A DNA stretch of 64,000 bases from a virus. The stretch covers positions 48,563 through 112,562 of the IMG/VR virus record IMGVR_UViG_3300035183_000460; one strand, given 5' to 3'. The notes beneath the pieces are model-generated. The model was not told the origin of the DNA and made no database searches. It saw only the letters and a list, made by a program, of their open reading frames with translations. Both the position numbers and the translations under genes were made by a program. This document shows, piece after piece, positions 1-9,807 of the stretch (within the stretch, counting starts at the first letter, position 1; the number at the start of each line of letters is the position of its first letter).

Positions 1-1
1 T

Positions 2-130
2 AGTAAGCGTAATACTTGGGCTGGTAGAAAGCACTCTGAAGAAACTAAAAAGAAAATGTCTATAGCTAGAAAAAACTATTGGAAATATAAAAAAGGAGAT
101 TTAAATCAATCACCAGCAGAACAAGCCTAA
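2..130 (+). CDS. C-terminal end of a NUMOD3-containing homing endonuclease (cut by window edge)
   Basis: An open frame enters from the left edge and ends at TAA 128-130, giving 42 residues. It contains the segment GRKHSEETKKKMSIARK, which matches the NUMOD3 pattern (G-x-x-H-S-E-E-T-K-x-K-M-S). NUMOD3 is a small DNA-binding module usually found at the C-terminus of GIY-YIG or HNH homing endonucleases. The nuclease domain lies outside the window, so its class cannot be told. The position, just before a gap and the start of the head gene block, fits a free-standing homing gene. The family call rests on one motif only. Confidence 0.65.
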   Translation, partial: SKRNTWAGRKHSEETKKKMSIARKNYWKYKKGDLNQSPAEQA

Positions 131-473
131 TAATTTGTAATTATCATCACTTACGATACTATTGGTTGATTTGTCTACTATAGTATAGATTAATATATAG
201 ATATATAAGTATAATTTTGAATATTATCTTAATTGTATATTAATTTGAGACATATATAAGTATATTTGTTGATCTTAAATAATAAATGAAGCAGTCAATA
301 TTTGTTATTGTTAATAAACAAATCGTAACAATTATAAGATAAAGGTAGTATGTATAGTGCTAATTTACTGGTAATAAAATGGAATGTATGTATACTAAAA
401 TTATAAATAAAGTTAATATTATTATCAATATTACTTTATCTAATATAGGGTATTTTCCATTTATGGAGATGTA
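131..473 (+). promoter_or_regulatory. AT-rich intergenic region with a TATAAATA late-promoter-like box at 402-409
   Basis: No gene is visible in these 343 bases. They consist of A/T-rich runs with many TATA-like strings. The octamer TATAAATA, identical to the T4-type late promoter -10 box, lies at 402-409, 64 nt before the ATG at 474. The same octamer occurs 63 nt before the portal gene and 67 nt before the gene at 55013. In DNA this AT-rich the octamer is expected several times by chance, so only the similar spacing is suggestive. A weak SD-like GGAGATGTA precedes the ATG. Confidence 0.25.
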
Positions 474-944
474 ATGTCAAAATTTTCTGTTGATTATAAA
501 TCAGTTGAGGACAAATTATATAAAAAAGTTTATAGGTTATCAGAAGTTAATGATAAAATAGAAAAGGTGGCTTTTGATATAGTTAGATTTCGTGATGATG
601 ATAATGCTAGTAAGCTCTGGCAAATTCATAGTGCTGATGATGGCGATTATATAGTTGCATTATATGATACAGAAGAGGATGTCGTTAAAACTGCAAGCGA
701 AAAATCTAAATGGTCTGTAAGTATTAATAAAATATCAAAGGATTTAAATGTTTATTATAATGGAGATCCTATTGTTAGGCTATCTTCAGATTCTTTAGGT
801 ATTCCAGAATCAGAAATTCATTTAACAGCGCGTTATTTGCCGTCTAGATTATCAGAAAATAAGAAGTTAGTACGTGCTTTATTAAATAATTTGGATGAAT
901 TAACTAAAAAAGATGTATTAAGTAAATACCCAGAGTTGTTTTAA
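474..944 (+). CDS. Hypothetical protein, 156 aa, first gene of the head block
   Basis: I do not recognise this family. The product is a soluble, charged, mixed alpha/beta protein with no signal peptide or membrane segment. The middle (about residues 40-110) looks like beta strands (WQIHSADDGDYIVALYDTEE, then LNVYYNGDPIVRL). The last 40 residues look helical and end in KYPELF. It is the first gene after a 343-base gap and lies 20 nt ahead of the next gene, so it probably opens an operon leading to the terminase. A structural or packaging role is inferred from position only. Confidence 0.55.
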   Translation: MSKFSVDYKSVEDKLYKKVYRLSEVNDKIEKVAFDIVRFRDDDNASKLWQIHSADDGDYIVALYDTEEDVVKTASEKSKWSVSINKISKDLNVYYNGDPIVRLSSDSLGIPESEIHLTARYLPSRLSENKKLVRALLNNLDELTKKDVLSKYPELF

Positions 945-964
945 GTTTTTGAAATAGGTGTGCA

Positions 965-2581
965 ATGGACATTGATAAAATCAATAAATTAACTGTTTCG
1001 CTGTCAAAGACAATCGAAGATAATCAAAAATTGGCTTTACCTATTCTTTCAGCAAAGTTAAATAAATTAGCAAAATCATATCCCAACGATCAAACAATTT
1101 TAGCAATATCTAATATTGTTGATAAATTATCAGATAAACAGTTTTTTATTACAAGAGCAGAATTAAAAAAGTTATACAATACACTTTATTCTAGAAATAC
1201 AAAATTTGCAGAATTTTTTGTTGATGAATTAGGTAAAATAGATAACGCACCTGCATCACCTACATTATATAAACGTGATTCTAGCTCTAATAATGAGCTA
1301 AATATATCTAAATTTGGAGATGCTGTTTTAGCATCTGCATTAGAAAGTGTTTTTGATAAAACTATACCACTTAAAAATTATTCTAAAGATGCAGCTACAA
1401 AGGCAATAAAATCTGTTACATCTATTTTAGATTCTTGGAATTTAAAAGCCGCACATATTGATGTTGCGAATGGAAATGAAAAATTTTTAGTTGTTAGAGC
1501 AGAATATCATACACCTAAAGGTTCTACCAGCTTTTATATACCAGTAGAGGTTAACAATAATGATATATCTGAACCAGATATATTCATGGGTAATACTGGA
1601 CCTAAAACGTTAAATTATACAAATATTAAAGAATATTTAACGCAATTTGCTGGAGATAAGTTAAAGATCAAAGCTGATGAAATGTTAGATGTGTTAGTCT
1701 CTGTTGCATCTAGTAATAGAAAGATTTCGGATGCTGAAATAGCACTTATTAAATTAAATGCTAATAAAAAATCTAGTTTGGGAGAATTTGGTAATCAAAT
1801 AATTGGACAACGTGTAGAAGAAAAACCTGTCTCTGATATTAAAACTGATAGATCTGAAGAATCATTCTGTTTTGAGAAAAAATTTAATTCTCCGTTTGGT
1901 ATTGCATCTATTAATTTTGGACAAGATAAAGTTAAATTAGGCAGTGATTTGGTATCAAGACATTTGAAATCATTTGGTTACGATAATCATCGTATTACTG
2001 TAAATAGTTCTGACTCTAATACTATTTTTTATGGTGTATCACTAGATTGTGGAAGAGTTGCATTTACCGTTCCGGTTAAAGTTGCCTCTAATAAGGTTTT
2101 TGAACCAACTGTATTATTGTGTGAAGGTTCAATTTCTCCATTTTCATCTAAAACAATTAATAAGTTATATATGGAAAATATTACTGATTCTAGGATTGCA
2201 GCAACCGCTTCTGCACAATATGGTCTAAAACCAAGTGAACTTATTGATAATATAAGAAATGCTGTTAAAAATAATAATTTTGCTAGCGCAGAGGATTCTT
2301 TAAATGTGTTGAGAAATTATGGAGACGAAAAAGCTTATGCTATTGGATTTAAAATTTATTCAAGTGCATTAGCTGGCAATATTCCATCTGGACCAGAAGA
2401 ATCAGGATGTTCGCATACAATTAAATCTTCTAACAATCAGGTTCCAGTTTGTGTACATACTGGATTACCAATAAATAAAGTGTATCAAGATAAGTATGGA
2501 AATTGTCGTCCACTTTATCGTAAAGGTATGGATGAATCTTACGAAGGCGCTTACTTTATGAATCATAAGATTTTTGGATAA
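965..2581 (+). CDS. Hypothetical head-region protein, 538 aa, with Cys/His-rich C-terminus
   Basis: Unrecognised protein. The N-terminal 80 residues look helical. Two regions appear related to each other: about 150-230 (ending PVEVNNNDISEPDIFMG) and about 295-385 (ending PVKVASNKVFEPTVLLCEG). In both, an FxVPVxV strand is followed by an N/K-x-x-x-E-P segment, suggesting an internal duplication of one beta domain. The C-terminus from about 480 carries a Cys and His cluster (SGCSH, PVCVHTG, GNCRP) that could bind zinc. The gene ends 3 nt before the next, so the two are surely co-transcribed. A virion role is inferred from context. Confidence 0.55.
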   Translation: MDIDKINKLTVSLSKTIEDNQKLALPILSAKLNKLAKSYPNDQTILAISNIVDKLSDKQFFITRAELKKLYNTLYSRNTKFAEFFVDELGKIDNAPASPTLYKRDSSSNNELNISKFGDAVLASALESVFDKTIPLKNYSKDAATKAIKSVTSILDSWNLKAAHIDVANGNEKFLVVRAEYHTPKGSTSFYIPVEVNNNDISEPDIFMGNTGPKTLNYTNIKEYLTQFAGDKLKIKADEMLDVLVSVASSNRKISDAEIALIKLNANKKSSLGEFGNQIIGQRVEEKPVSDIKTDRSEESFCFEKKFNSPFGIASINFGQDKVKLGSDLVSRHLKSFGYDNHRITVNSSDSNTIFYGVSLDCGRVAFTVPVKVASNKVFEPTVLLCEGSISPFSSKTINKLYMENITDSRIAATASAQYGLKPSELIDNIRNAVKNNNFASAEDSLNVLRNYGDEKAYAIGFKIYSSALAGNIPSGPEESGCSHTIKSSNNQVPVCVHTGLPINKVYQDKYGNCRPLYRKGMDESYEGAYFMNHKIFG

Positions 2582-2584
2582 AAT

Positions 2585-3370
2585 ATGAAAACAGTTGTAT
2601 TAGGAAGATTTTTTGAAAACAAATATTTTAGATCAAACGCATCTTCTATAAGAGAAGTTATTTATGATATTAAAAAAGATCTAATTAATGCATATAAAAA
2701 TTATGTATCTGGCAGCTCAGCAAAAGAACCTATATTACAAATGTTAGCAGATGCTGGTGAGCCATTTAGTGTTTCATTTATTCATGAAATGGATAAAATG
2801 ATTGCCAATATTGATACATTGGCAGAAACTCCATATTTATTATTTAGACATTTAAATAAAATGTTGGAAATGATTACACAAGTTAAAGAGGATAATTCTG
2901 TAAGAGAATTTATACATAATGCAGTTCGTGTTACTAAACAATCAGAAAAGAATTATAGAGAACATGTAAAATCTAAATTTGAGATGGTTTTAAGTAGGCT
3001 ATCTTCTATATTAGAAAATAAAGCTAAAATTTTAAGATCTTTTTTGTCAGAATCGGAGTCATTAAAGGGAGGTAGAACTTTACCAAAAAGAAAAGAATTA
3101 AGTCGTGATAAATTATTAATGTTTTCGTACACTCCTGCTGCAGAAAAATATGGACTAGATTCATTAGATGTTTTATCTAAATTATTAGAATATCCAGAAA
3201 CTAAAGAAGCTTTGACAACTCTAATTAATGCTATAGATAGAGGACACATTCCACGTGATGGAGCTAAAATTATGGAAGAAACGAAAGCTATTAGAGAAAT
3301 GTTTGATACAATTAGTTCTAATAATGAAGATTTTTTGAAAAATCGTAATTTTACTATAAAAAACAACTAA
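2585..3370 (+). CDS. Hypothetical helical protein, 261 aa
   Basis: Unrecognised, almost entirely alpha-helical and charged protein without membrane segments. The start follows the preceding stop by 3 nt, which suggests translational coupling. A 131-nt AT-rich gap follows, so this may be the last gene of a small three-gene unit (474-3370). There are no catalytic motifs. The length and helical character would fit a head-internal or chaperone-like protein, but nothing in the sequence settles this. Confidence 0.5.
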   Translation: MKTVVLGRFFENKYFRSNASSIREVIYDIKKDLINAYKNYVSGSSAKEPILQMLADAGEPFSVSFIHEMDKMIANIDTLAETPYLLFRHLNKMLEMITQVKEDNSVREFIHNAVRVTKQSEKNYREHVKSKFEMVLSRLSSILENKAKILRSFLSESESLKGGRTLPKRKELSRDKLLMFSYTPAAEKYGLDSLDVLSKLLEYPETKEALTTLINAIDRGHIPRDGAKIMEETKAIREMFDTISSNNEDFLKNRNFTIKNN

Positions 3371-3501
3371 ATAAATTATAACAAGATATTAAAGATGTTT
3401 TTAAAAATATATGAAGAGGTAAACAATAATATATTGTAATATTTGTATGCAGTTAATTATATAAAATTATATAATATATAAGTATTACTAAAGAGGTATT
3501 T

Positions 3502-4215
3502 ATGAGGATTTCTGAAATGTTATATACAATTGCTTCTTGGTTAGAAAGTCCAAATAATGAAGCTATATTACTTTCTGAATATGATGATGATTGTTTAAAA
3601 ATTGTTGCCTCTTCTTGTGTTGAAGCTGCAGCTTGCTTACGTAAAGCAGCTTTAGAAGTAGATAATATAGAGCCAGTTGAATCAACTAATTTAACTCCTG
3701 AATCATTAGATAGATTGGCTGATATAGCTACTGCTTTTGATGAATCTGGAGATCCAGAATTACAGAAGCAAGCATCTGCAATTGATGAATTATTATTTAC
3801 AATTGCTTCACCTCCTAACTTAATGGAAAATAAAAAAAGAGCAGAAGATAATCGTTTAGAAGAATTGAAAAAAAAATATCATGATTCAGTAGAAGAATTA
3901 AAAAAAATTAATGATATAAATGAGTCTGAAAAAAAAATTAAAGAGAGCGGATTAACTAAAGATTATAATATTTTAGAAGCTCCTTTGAGTTCACGTTGTT
4001 GTCCAGATCATCCAGGCGTTCAAATGGCTAGGGTTGGTGATGATATGTGGCAATGTTCTTTAGATAAGAAGATATATAATTATAGTACAGGTTATACATT
4101 ACAAAATGGATCAAAGGTTCCTGGTGGAAGTGTAGCAAATCAAACACAAACTTTGCAAAATTATCATGCAATTTTTGATACTAGAGAATCTCGTTTAGGT
4201 GGATTTAAACCTTAA
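3502..4215 (+). CDS. Two-helix-module protein with zinc-ribbon-like C-terminus, 237 aa
   Basis: The N-terminus holds two copies of a short helical module that recurs in other proteins here. Residues about 6-52 start LYTIASWLE; residues about 66-103 include LDRLADIATAFDESGD and end DELLFTIAS. A charged coiled-coil stretch (about 108-150) follows. The last third has a Cys/His cluster: RCCPDHPGV near residue 166 and a further Cys in MWQCSLDKK, which looks like a degenerate zinc ribbon. The start is preceded by a good SD (AAAGAGG). No enzymatic function is visible. Head association is inferred from the shared module and the location. Confidence 0.55.
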   Translation: MRISEMLYTIASWLESPNNEAILLSEYDDDCLKIVASSCVEAAACLRKAALEVDNIEPVESTNLTPESLDRLADIATAFDESGDPELQKQASAIDELLFTIASPPNLMENKKRAEDNRLEELKKKYHDSVEELKKINDINESEKKIKESGLTKDYNILEAPLSSRCCPDHPGVQMARVGDDMWQCSLDKKIYNYSTGYTLQNGSKVPGGSVANQTQTLQNYHAIFDTRESRLGGFKP

Positions 4216-4244
4216 TTTTAAATGTTTAGTAAAAATGAACCTTA

Positions 4245-5003
4245 ATGAACAAAACATCTTTAGAAAAAATATTACAACATCCAGATAAAGATGAAATTAT
4301 TTCTAAACTTATTATCGGCATTTCGCCTAAAACTATTACCGAATGGCTTAAAGGAAAGTATACAAATGTCGATGAGTCAAAATTTGTTATTTCAGAAAAA
4401 ACAATAAAATCTTTTAAAGATAATTATTTAGATATTTATAAAATATTAAAAGAAGATTTTGACAAAACTAAAAATGCATTAGCTACTAATGCAGAAGATC
4501 AGTTAATGCTTTCTGTTCAAAATAATCCAACTTATAAAAATAAAATGATTGAGTTGGCAAGCCAAGAAATAGATATTAAAAAAATGTTGGCTAATATGAT
4601 TATTGCTATAGAAACAAGGGCTGCGCAAATATTTGATTCTATTCAAGAAGATCCAAGAAATATAAATTCTAGAAATGATAGAGTATTGCGAGAATGGTTT
4701 GATACTTTGGGAGCTAATTTAGAAAGATTTCATAAATTAGTAAATGGTGCACCTGATCAAATTATTCAACATAATATTACATTACAAGCAGTAGATCAGC
4801 ATATTTCTGTATTTCATGATGTTATTAGAGACGTTTTATCTAAAATGGATTTAGAAAGTTCAATGTATTTTATGGAATTATTTAATGAAAGAATGTCTAA
4901 ACTCAAGCAACCTGATACAAATAACATGTCTACTGAAGAACGATTAGTTGAAGCAAAAATATTAAATGAAACAATTACTAAAAAAATAAATGAAACAGGA
5001 TAA
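4245..5003 (+). CDS. Possible small terminase subunit / HTH protein, 252 aa
   Basis: The N-terminal 60 residues read like a helix-turn-helix of the phage small-terminase type (ISKLIIGISPKTITEWLKGK, then a second helix KTIKSFKDNYLDIY). The rest is long helices, as in the oligomerisation core of small terminases. The gene lies about 5 kb before terL, whereas TerS is often adjacent, so the assignment is tentative. It overlaps the next gene by 14 nt. Alternatives are another DNA-binding head protein or a transcriptional regulator. The gene has no distinctive catalytic residues. Confidence 0.4.
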   Translation: MNKTSLEKILQHPDKDEIISKLIIGISPKTITEWLKGKYTNVDESKFVISEKTIKSFKDNYLDIYKILKEDFDKTKNALATNAEDQLMLSVQNNPTYKNKMIELASQEIDIKKMLANMIIAIETRAAQIFDSIQEDPRNINSRNDRVLREWFDTLGANLERFHKLVNGAPDQIIQHNITLQAVDQHISVFHDVIRDVLSKMDLESSMYFMELFNERMSKLKQPDTNNMSTEERLVEAKILNETITKKINETG

Positions 5004-6720
5004 TAAATATTTATTAGATCAACAATATGAAATTGATTTTAATGACCCTTATGTCCAAAAACGGCTTAAGAGTATTAAAAAATTTTTTGATCAATATGAT
5101 ATTGATGTTGATGAAAAATTCGAGATTCCTAACTTAGAACTAAAATCTAAGGCATATCCAAATTTTGAAAGTTATTTTCCCGTTTCATCTCCTAGAAATT
5201 TACAAAAATGGTTAAAAGCGATACAAGATATCTATAATCTAGAAAATTCTGGGATTGGTAGAAATCAAGCATTATTTCGCATAATTGGTAGGTGGGATGA
5301 TATGGAAAAATTAGATTTTATGCACTGGCTTAGATTTTATGAAGAAGGTAATCATTTAAAATATAAAACTGCATCTAATTGGTATGAAGGTATTGCGCCA
5401 GGCTATATTTTGCCACTTGGAAATTCTAATACAGTAACAGATTATCACAAATCACAAGATTCAGAAAACAGTGAATCTCTAGATAAGAGACAAATAATAG
5501 AGAAGCAACGTTCCAAAATTATTGGAAGGTTAGACTCTACTGAAAAATTACTTAGATCACAAGAAGGACAATTATTTGCAGGTAAAGAATTTGAAACATT
5601 ATTAGAGATAATTTATCAATTGAAAAAGAAAATTCAAATGATAAATAAAAAAAGTGCTTCTACAAAGCTATATGAAGATATAATTATTAGAGAAGCTAAT
5701 GTTTTGAAACGTGATGGCTTTGTTAAAGCTGCTGATTTTCTTTATACTATTGCACAAATGCCATCAGATATTAGCACAATTCCTGCTCCGATGCCTCCAG
5801 CATCGCCTACTGATGTATCTGGTTCACCAACTACTGTTCCTGCAGCCGCTATTGGTAATACACCACCGGATAATAATCCGCCTGATATTTTTAATAAAAA
5901 AGATGAACAAATTAATGAAGGAATTAGTGAATTTTTAAGTGGACTTAAAGGTGGAAATATATCTGGTGAGATTGATAAAGCTGATGATGCGCTAGAAATA
6001 AATGATTCAAATGATGAACTAGAAATAAATGATTCAACTGATGAATTAGTTGTTGAAGCTCAAGTGGTCTCTAAAGATCAAGCAACTGTTTCATCGCCAT
6101 CTGCTACAACACAACCAGTAAAAGCAGATGAAAAGACTAATATTAAATTAGAAGATAAGAGTAAAACTTTTGATAATTTAATTGATGCAGCATTTGCTAA
6201 CATTAAAGTAGATGATGTAATTAATAAATTAGATGAGTTGTCTAAAATATTTAAGATTAGAGAGGTTCCTCGTCAACTGGCAATAGTAGATATGATGTTA
6301 GATACTTTAGGTCTATCGTCATTTTTCCCATCTTTAGCAGAGGCAACGAATAAATCATTAGAATCAAATCAATATATTCTTACACGTATAGAAGACGTTT
6401 TATCAAAATTGCGTGGAAGCCTTGAATCAATTCATAAAATTGATATTTCTCCTGAAGATACAGAAAGATCTGATGTGAAAGAATTAAAGAAACAGTTACA
6501 GCAAAACATAGATAAAGAAAAAGCAAGAAAACAAATTAGAAAAGAGCTAGAAGATCAAGCTATTGAACAACAAGTTAAAGAAACGCCAGAAGTAAAAATT
6601 GAAGAGGATTTAGCAGCACCAACTACAATTTCTACACCAGAAGCAGTTCCAACTTCTAAACCAGCAACTTCTGTTCAAACACCTTCTCAAACAACACCTT
6701 CTAAAACACAAACTAAATAA
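4990..6720 (+). CDS. Hypothetical virion/packaging protein, 576 aa, with disordered linkers
   Basis: The N-terminal domain (about 1-130) has a tryptophan-rich segment around RIIGRWDDMEKLDFMHWLRF that looks like a folded helical domain. A coiled-coil region follows, with one copy of the recurrent two-helix module at about 228-256 (GFVKAADFLYTIA). A Pro/Thr/Ser-rich linker (about 260-300), a small acidic repeat (ALEINDSNDELEINDSTDEL, about 330-350), another helical domain and a long Glu/Lys then Thr/Pro-rich tail complete the protein. The modular helices joined by disordered tethers suggest a scaffold or core protein, not an enzyme. It overlaps the preceding gene by 14 nt. Confidence 0.5.
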   Translation: MKQDNKYLLDQQYEIDFNDPYVQKRLKSIKKFFDQYDIDVDEKFEIPNLELKSKAYPNFESYFPVSSPRNLQKWLKAIQDIYNLENSGIGRNQALFRIIGRWDDMEKLDFMHWLRFYEEGNHLKYKTASNWYEGIAPGYILPLGNSNTVTDYHKSQDSENSESLDKRQIIEKQRSKIIGRLDSTEKLLRSQEGQLFAGKEFETLLEIIYQLKKKIQMINKKSASTKLYEDIIIREANVLKRDGFVKAADFLYTIAQMPSDISTIPAPMPPASPTDVSGSPTTVPAAAIGNTPPDNNPPDIFNKKDEQINEGISEFLSGLKGGNISGEIDKADDALEINDSNDELEINDSTDELVVEAQVVSKDQATVSSPSATTQPVKADEKTNIKLEDKSKTFDNLIDAAFANIKVDDVINKLDELSKIFKIREVPRQLAIVDMMLDTLGLSSFFPSLAEATNKSLESNQYILTRIEDVLSKLRGSLESIHKIDISPEDTERSDVKELKKQLQQNIDKEKARKQIRKELEDQAIEQQVKETPEVKIEEDLAAPTTISTPEAVPTSKPATSVQTPSQTTPSKTQTK

Positions 6721-6861
6721 TACATAAGTATGAATAAAATATAATATGTTTATGATTTTAAAGTAGTGTTTTTGTGTTAATTGTAGTTAATAAATATAAG
6801 AATAAACAATATTTTGTAAAATAAAATTAATTAAACAGTAAGTATATGATGGACATATTAA

Positions 6862-7620
6862 ATGAGATTAAAAGATTTATTAAATATAATGCAAAATATT
6901 GCAAAAGAAAAATTAATATCATCACCAATGATATGTGGTGGAACTCCAAGAGATAAATTATTAGGTCGTTTAGATATAGTTTCTGATTTGGATATTACAA
7001 CTGGCGATAAAACTGTTAGTTATTTAGCAAAAGAATTATCTATAATTTTATCAAAAAAATATAATATTATAACTAAAACAATGGATGATGGACATTCATC
7101 TATTTTTATAGGAAATCTAAAACTTGATTTTTCTTCTAATTTTAATATTCCAAATATAGATAAAATATTGTATAATATAGGAATTAAAGATCCAACAAGT
7201 ATGCAGAAAGAATTATATAGTAGAGATTTTACATGTAACGCATTATTAATGTCTTTAGATTTAAAGAATATTTATGATATACTTGGTCGTGGAATAGATG
7301 ATATTAAAAATAAAAAAATATCTACATGTTTGGATCCTTCTATTACCCTTACAGTTAATAAAAATAGAGTTATAAGATCTATTTATCTATCAGCAAAGTT
7401 AGATTTTGATATTGATTTAAATATTGTTAATTGGGTTTCTAAAAATCCAGAATCTATAAGATTTGCTTCGGAAAAATCTATGTCAGAAAAATTAAATAAG
7501 GCTATGGAATATAATCCAGAAAGAACATTATATTGGTTAAATAAAATGAATGTGTGGAATTATATTCCTATTACTGAATCTTTATACCCATATTATATTA
7601 AACATGTTAAAGGTAAATAA
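6862..7620 (+). CDS. Nucleotidyltransferase of the class II CCA-adding / poly(A) polymerase family, 252 aa
   Basis: The head-domain signature is clear. [11 protein letters not shown] (about 26-36) is followed by SDLDITTGD (41-49), where the D42-x-D44 pair is the expected metal-binding dyad. [13 protein letters not shown] (121-133) followed by [12 protein letters not shown] matches the second conserved block. Family members add CCA to tRNA 3' ends or poly(A) to RNA. Cellular CCA enzymes are usually around 400 residues, so this one keeps the catalytic and neck regions but lacks most of the C-terminal tRNA-binding body. Its substrate is therefore uncertain. It sits in the head gene block and its stop overlaps the next start (TAATG). 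Confidence 0.8.
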   Translation: MRLKDLLNIMQNIAKEKLISSPMICGGTPRDKLLGRLDIVSDLDITTGDKTVSYLAKELSIILSKKYNIITKTMDDGHSSIFIGNLKLDFSSNFNIPNIDKILYNIGIKDPTSMQKELYSRDFTCNALLMSLDLKNIYDILGRGIDDIKNKKISTCLDPSITLTVNKNRVIRSIYLSAKLDFDIDLNIVNWVSKNPESIRFASEKSMSEKLNKAMEYNPERTLYWLNKMNVWNYIPITESLYPYYIKHVKGK

Positions 7621-8132
7621 TGTCAAACGGTAATGATTTAGGTCATATAAATTCTAGAAAATTATTCTTTAAGAATTATGATTTATATGATACTGATGGA
7701 ACTGATAATTCTGACAAGAATGGTCCAGGTACTGGATTGTATCAAAATATGATTAAATATAAAAGTGTTTATGATTTTTTAAAACAAAAAAGAAAAAAAA
7801 GAATGAAAAATAGAAAAAATGCATTATTAAAGTTTTTGTGTGCATCGTATGATATCAATAGTATTGATTTTCCTTTGGATGAAAGTTCTAATACAATTAT
7901 GTATGACAATACAGAATTATCAAATATTGGTTTACTTGATGGTATTAATCCAGAACAAATTGATGATGAATGGCATACTGTTGGAAAGTTATATTATGGT
8001 ACTAAAGATTCTCCTACTACAATTTTATATAATCCTTTAGGAATTCAAGATGGTAATAAAAGAGCCATTGATGAAGAGCCAGAAGAAATTAAGAATATTT
8101 ATTATGGCATAAATAGAATGGGGCACCCCTAA
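7620..8132 (+). CDS. Hypothetical protein, 170 aa, coupled to the nucleotidyltransferase
   Basis: The ATG shares its first base with the stop of the nucleotidyltransferase gene, so translation is very likely coupled. The N-terminal half contains a strongly basic helix ([19 protein letters not shown], about 56-74), which could bind nucleic acid. The C-terminal half is acidic and aromatic ([16 protein letters not shown]). I know of no family for it. Coupling to a putative RNA-modifying enzyme and the basic stretch make an RNA-binding partner conceivable, but this is inference. Confidence 0.5.
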   Translation: MSNGNDLGHINSRKLFFKNYDLYDTDGTDNSDKNGPGTGLYQNMIKYKSVYDFLKQKRKKRMKNRKNALLKFLCASYDINSIDFPLDESSNTIMYDNTELSNIGLLDGINPEQIDDEWHTVGKLYYGTKDSPTTILYNPLGIQDGNKRAIDEEPEEIKNIYYGINRMGHP

Positions 8133-8188
8133 TATTTTATCATTATTAATGTATATATATAATAAAATGGTATAATTTTGAGGTATTT

Positions 8189-9169
8189 ATGTCTTTGCAA
8201 ACAACAGCACAAGAGCTAGAAGTAGTAGAAGAGACGCCATCTGAATATGTAGTTTTACAGCCTGTATCTACTCAAATACAACCATCTATGATAACTGTAC
8301 ATACAACGGCTGAACCAACAACGTCTAAACCAACAATATCTGAAGAATATGTTGAAAGTGTAAAGCCTGTTGAGTGTTTAGAACTTGTTGAATGTGTAGA
8401 ACCTACAGATGAAATTGTTGTTGAAGATTTGGGAGAAATACCTGGATTAAATGGTAAATTGGATCCGGTTAAAGAAAAAGTTCTTGAAGTATCAGAATCT
8501 GATTCTAATGAAGAAGATAAGTTAGATGTTAATGATAATACCAAATCTAAAAAAGATGATCGTTGGGATTGGGAGTCTAAAGGTCCAGTAGGATTTGTAG
8601 CTTGGGTATATGATAGATTTGCATCTGTACCAAAACATTCTGGATATGATTCTGCTGGAATAGAACGAGCAATTGCATTTTTAGAAAAATTAGATAATGA
8701 AATTTCTAGGGCTATGCGATTGGACCTAGATGGTGAATTAGATTTTAATCAAATAGAAGATATTCGTTCCAAAATAGAAGATGGAATTGAAAGACTATAT
8801 AATAGATTAGATAAAATTAAAAGCAAATCAAAAAAGAAACGTAAAAAAGCTGATGAATCGTATGAGCTAATCAAAGAAGCTCAAAAAATTCCTGGTGTTT
8901 CTGGAATATATGTAACTGTTCCTTTATTAATTTCTAGAATTGCTAGAGTTTGTATAAATGGTATGGTATCTGCAGGGCATGATATTGAAGATCTGTTTAA
9001 TCGACAAGTTAAAAAATATAAACTTAATGATCGTGAAAAAGCAGAAACAATGCAATTATTATCAGATATGGGGTATCCATTAAGACAAGATCGTGGATTT
9101 TTGTTAGATGAAGATGTAGATACTCGTTCTTCTGATAATTTTGATTGGAATGCAAACTATAAGGGATAA
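8189..9169 (+). CDS. Hypothetical protein, 326 aa, upstream of terL
   Basis: Residues 1-110 are a low-complexity Val/Glu/Pro/Thr/Ser-rich, probably disordered arm. A folded helical domain starts at DRWDWESKGPVGFVAWVYDR (about 122). It contains a highly basic helix (KSKSKKKRKKADESY, around 211-225) and ends with a hydrophobic helical region (GVSGIYVTVPLLISRIARV). The start has the SD GAGG. The protein is otherwise unrecognised. Placement just before the terminase suggests a packaging or head-completion role. Confidence 0.5.
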   Translation: MSLQTTAQELEVVEETPSEYVVLQPVSTQIQPSMITVHTTAEPTTSKPTISEEYVESVKPVECLELVECVEPTDEIVVEDLGEIPGLNGKLDPVKEKVLEVSESDSNEEDKLDVNDNTKSKKDDRWDWESKGPVGFVAWVYDRFASVPKHSGYDSAGIERAIAFLEKLDNEISRAMRLDLDGELDFNQIEDIRSKIEDGIERLYNRLDKIKSKSKKKRKKADESYELIKEAQKIPGVSGIYVTVPLLISRIARVCINGMVSAGHDIEDLFNRQVKKYKLNDREKAETMQLLSDMGYPLRQDRGFLLDEDVDTRSSDNFDWNANYKG

Positions 9170-9170
9170 T

Positions 9171-9779
9171 ATGTCAAGAAATAGATATCAAAATATAATT
9201 TCTAGAGAATCTGATGCTTCAATTGTTGATGACTATTGGTTTAAACAATATCAAAAAATGTTAGATAAAAATGCCGTACAACCATTATCTAAGACAAAAT
9301 CTATTTATGATCAAATATCTGCAATCATAAATAAAAAATCTAAATTTCCTTCAGTAGAAGCTGCAGTTAAAGATATGCAAGAACGAAGTGGAATTATTGC
9401 TTATTGGGAAAAATTATCTAAAAAATCAAATGTTAATTTAAAAAAAGCTGATGTAGAGACTACAGAACCTGAAATATTAAAAAAATTTCCTAATATTAAA
9501 AAAACTTTAGAAAATTATATTCGTGATACTAAAGGTAATTTAGATTTGCCTGCTATAATAGAGAAAGTTAAAACCATACATAAACTTGATGGTCCACAAT
9601 CCAAAGATTGGGAAGATGAGAATTTCATTAGGTTTGTATATAAAATGAATTTTGATGAGAAATCAAAATATGATCAAAATTCTTCTGATTTTGCAAATTT
9701 AGGAAAATTAGATCGCGATAATGATATTGATCCTGCAAATACTGATGCATTTTTTGGATTGATGCCATATAAAATATAA
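9171..9779 (+). CDS. Hypothetical protein, 202 aa, immediately before terL
   Basis: An open frame also exists from an ATG at 9141 that overlaps the preceding gene. The ATG at 9171 has an AAGG Shine-Dalgarno about 7 nt upstream and directly follows the previous stop, so I choose MSRNRYQN as the start. The protein is charged and helical with no motif that I know. The C-terminus ends DPANTDAFFGLMPYKI. It lies 28 nt before terL, where some phages encode the small terminase, but no HTH is visible here. Confidence 0.5.
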   Translation: MSRNRYQNIISRESDASIVDDYWFKQYQKMLDKNAVQPLSKTKSIYDQISAIINKKSKFPSVEAAVKDMQERSGIIAYWEKLSKKSNVNLKKADVETTEPEILKKFPNIKKTLENYIRDTKGNLDLPAIIEKVKTIHKLDGPQSKDWEDENFIRFVYKMNFDEKSKYDQNSSDFANLGKLDRDNDIDPANTDAFFGLMPYKI

Positions 9780-9807
9780 TATATGTCAATATATTGTAAT
9801 AGTTTAT

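Noticed and set aside
131-473. tRNA genes or small RNA in the intergenic regions
   Set aside because: No T-loop consensus, acceptor pairing or CCA end was found in any gap over 100 bases.
8116-8131. GGGGCACCCC as a terminator
   Set aside because: The loop would be only two bases and no U-tract follows; it is the coding end of the gene at 7620.
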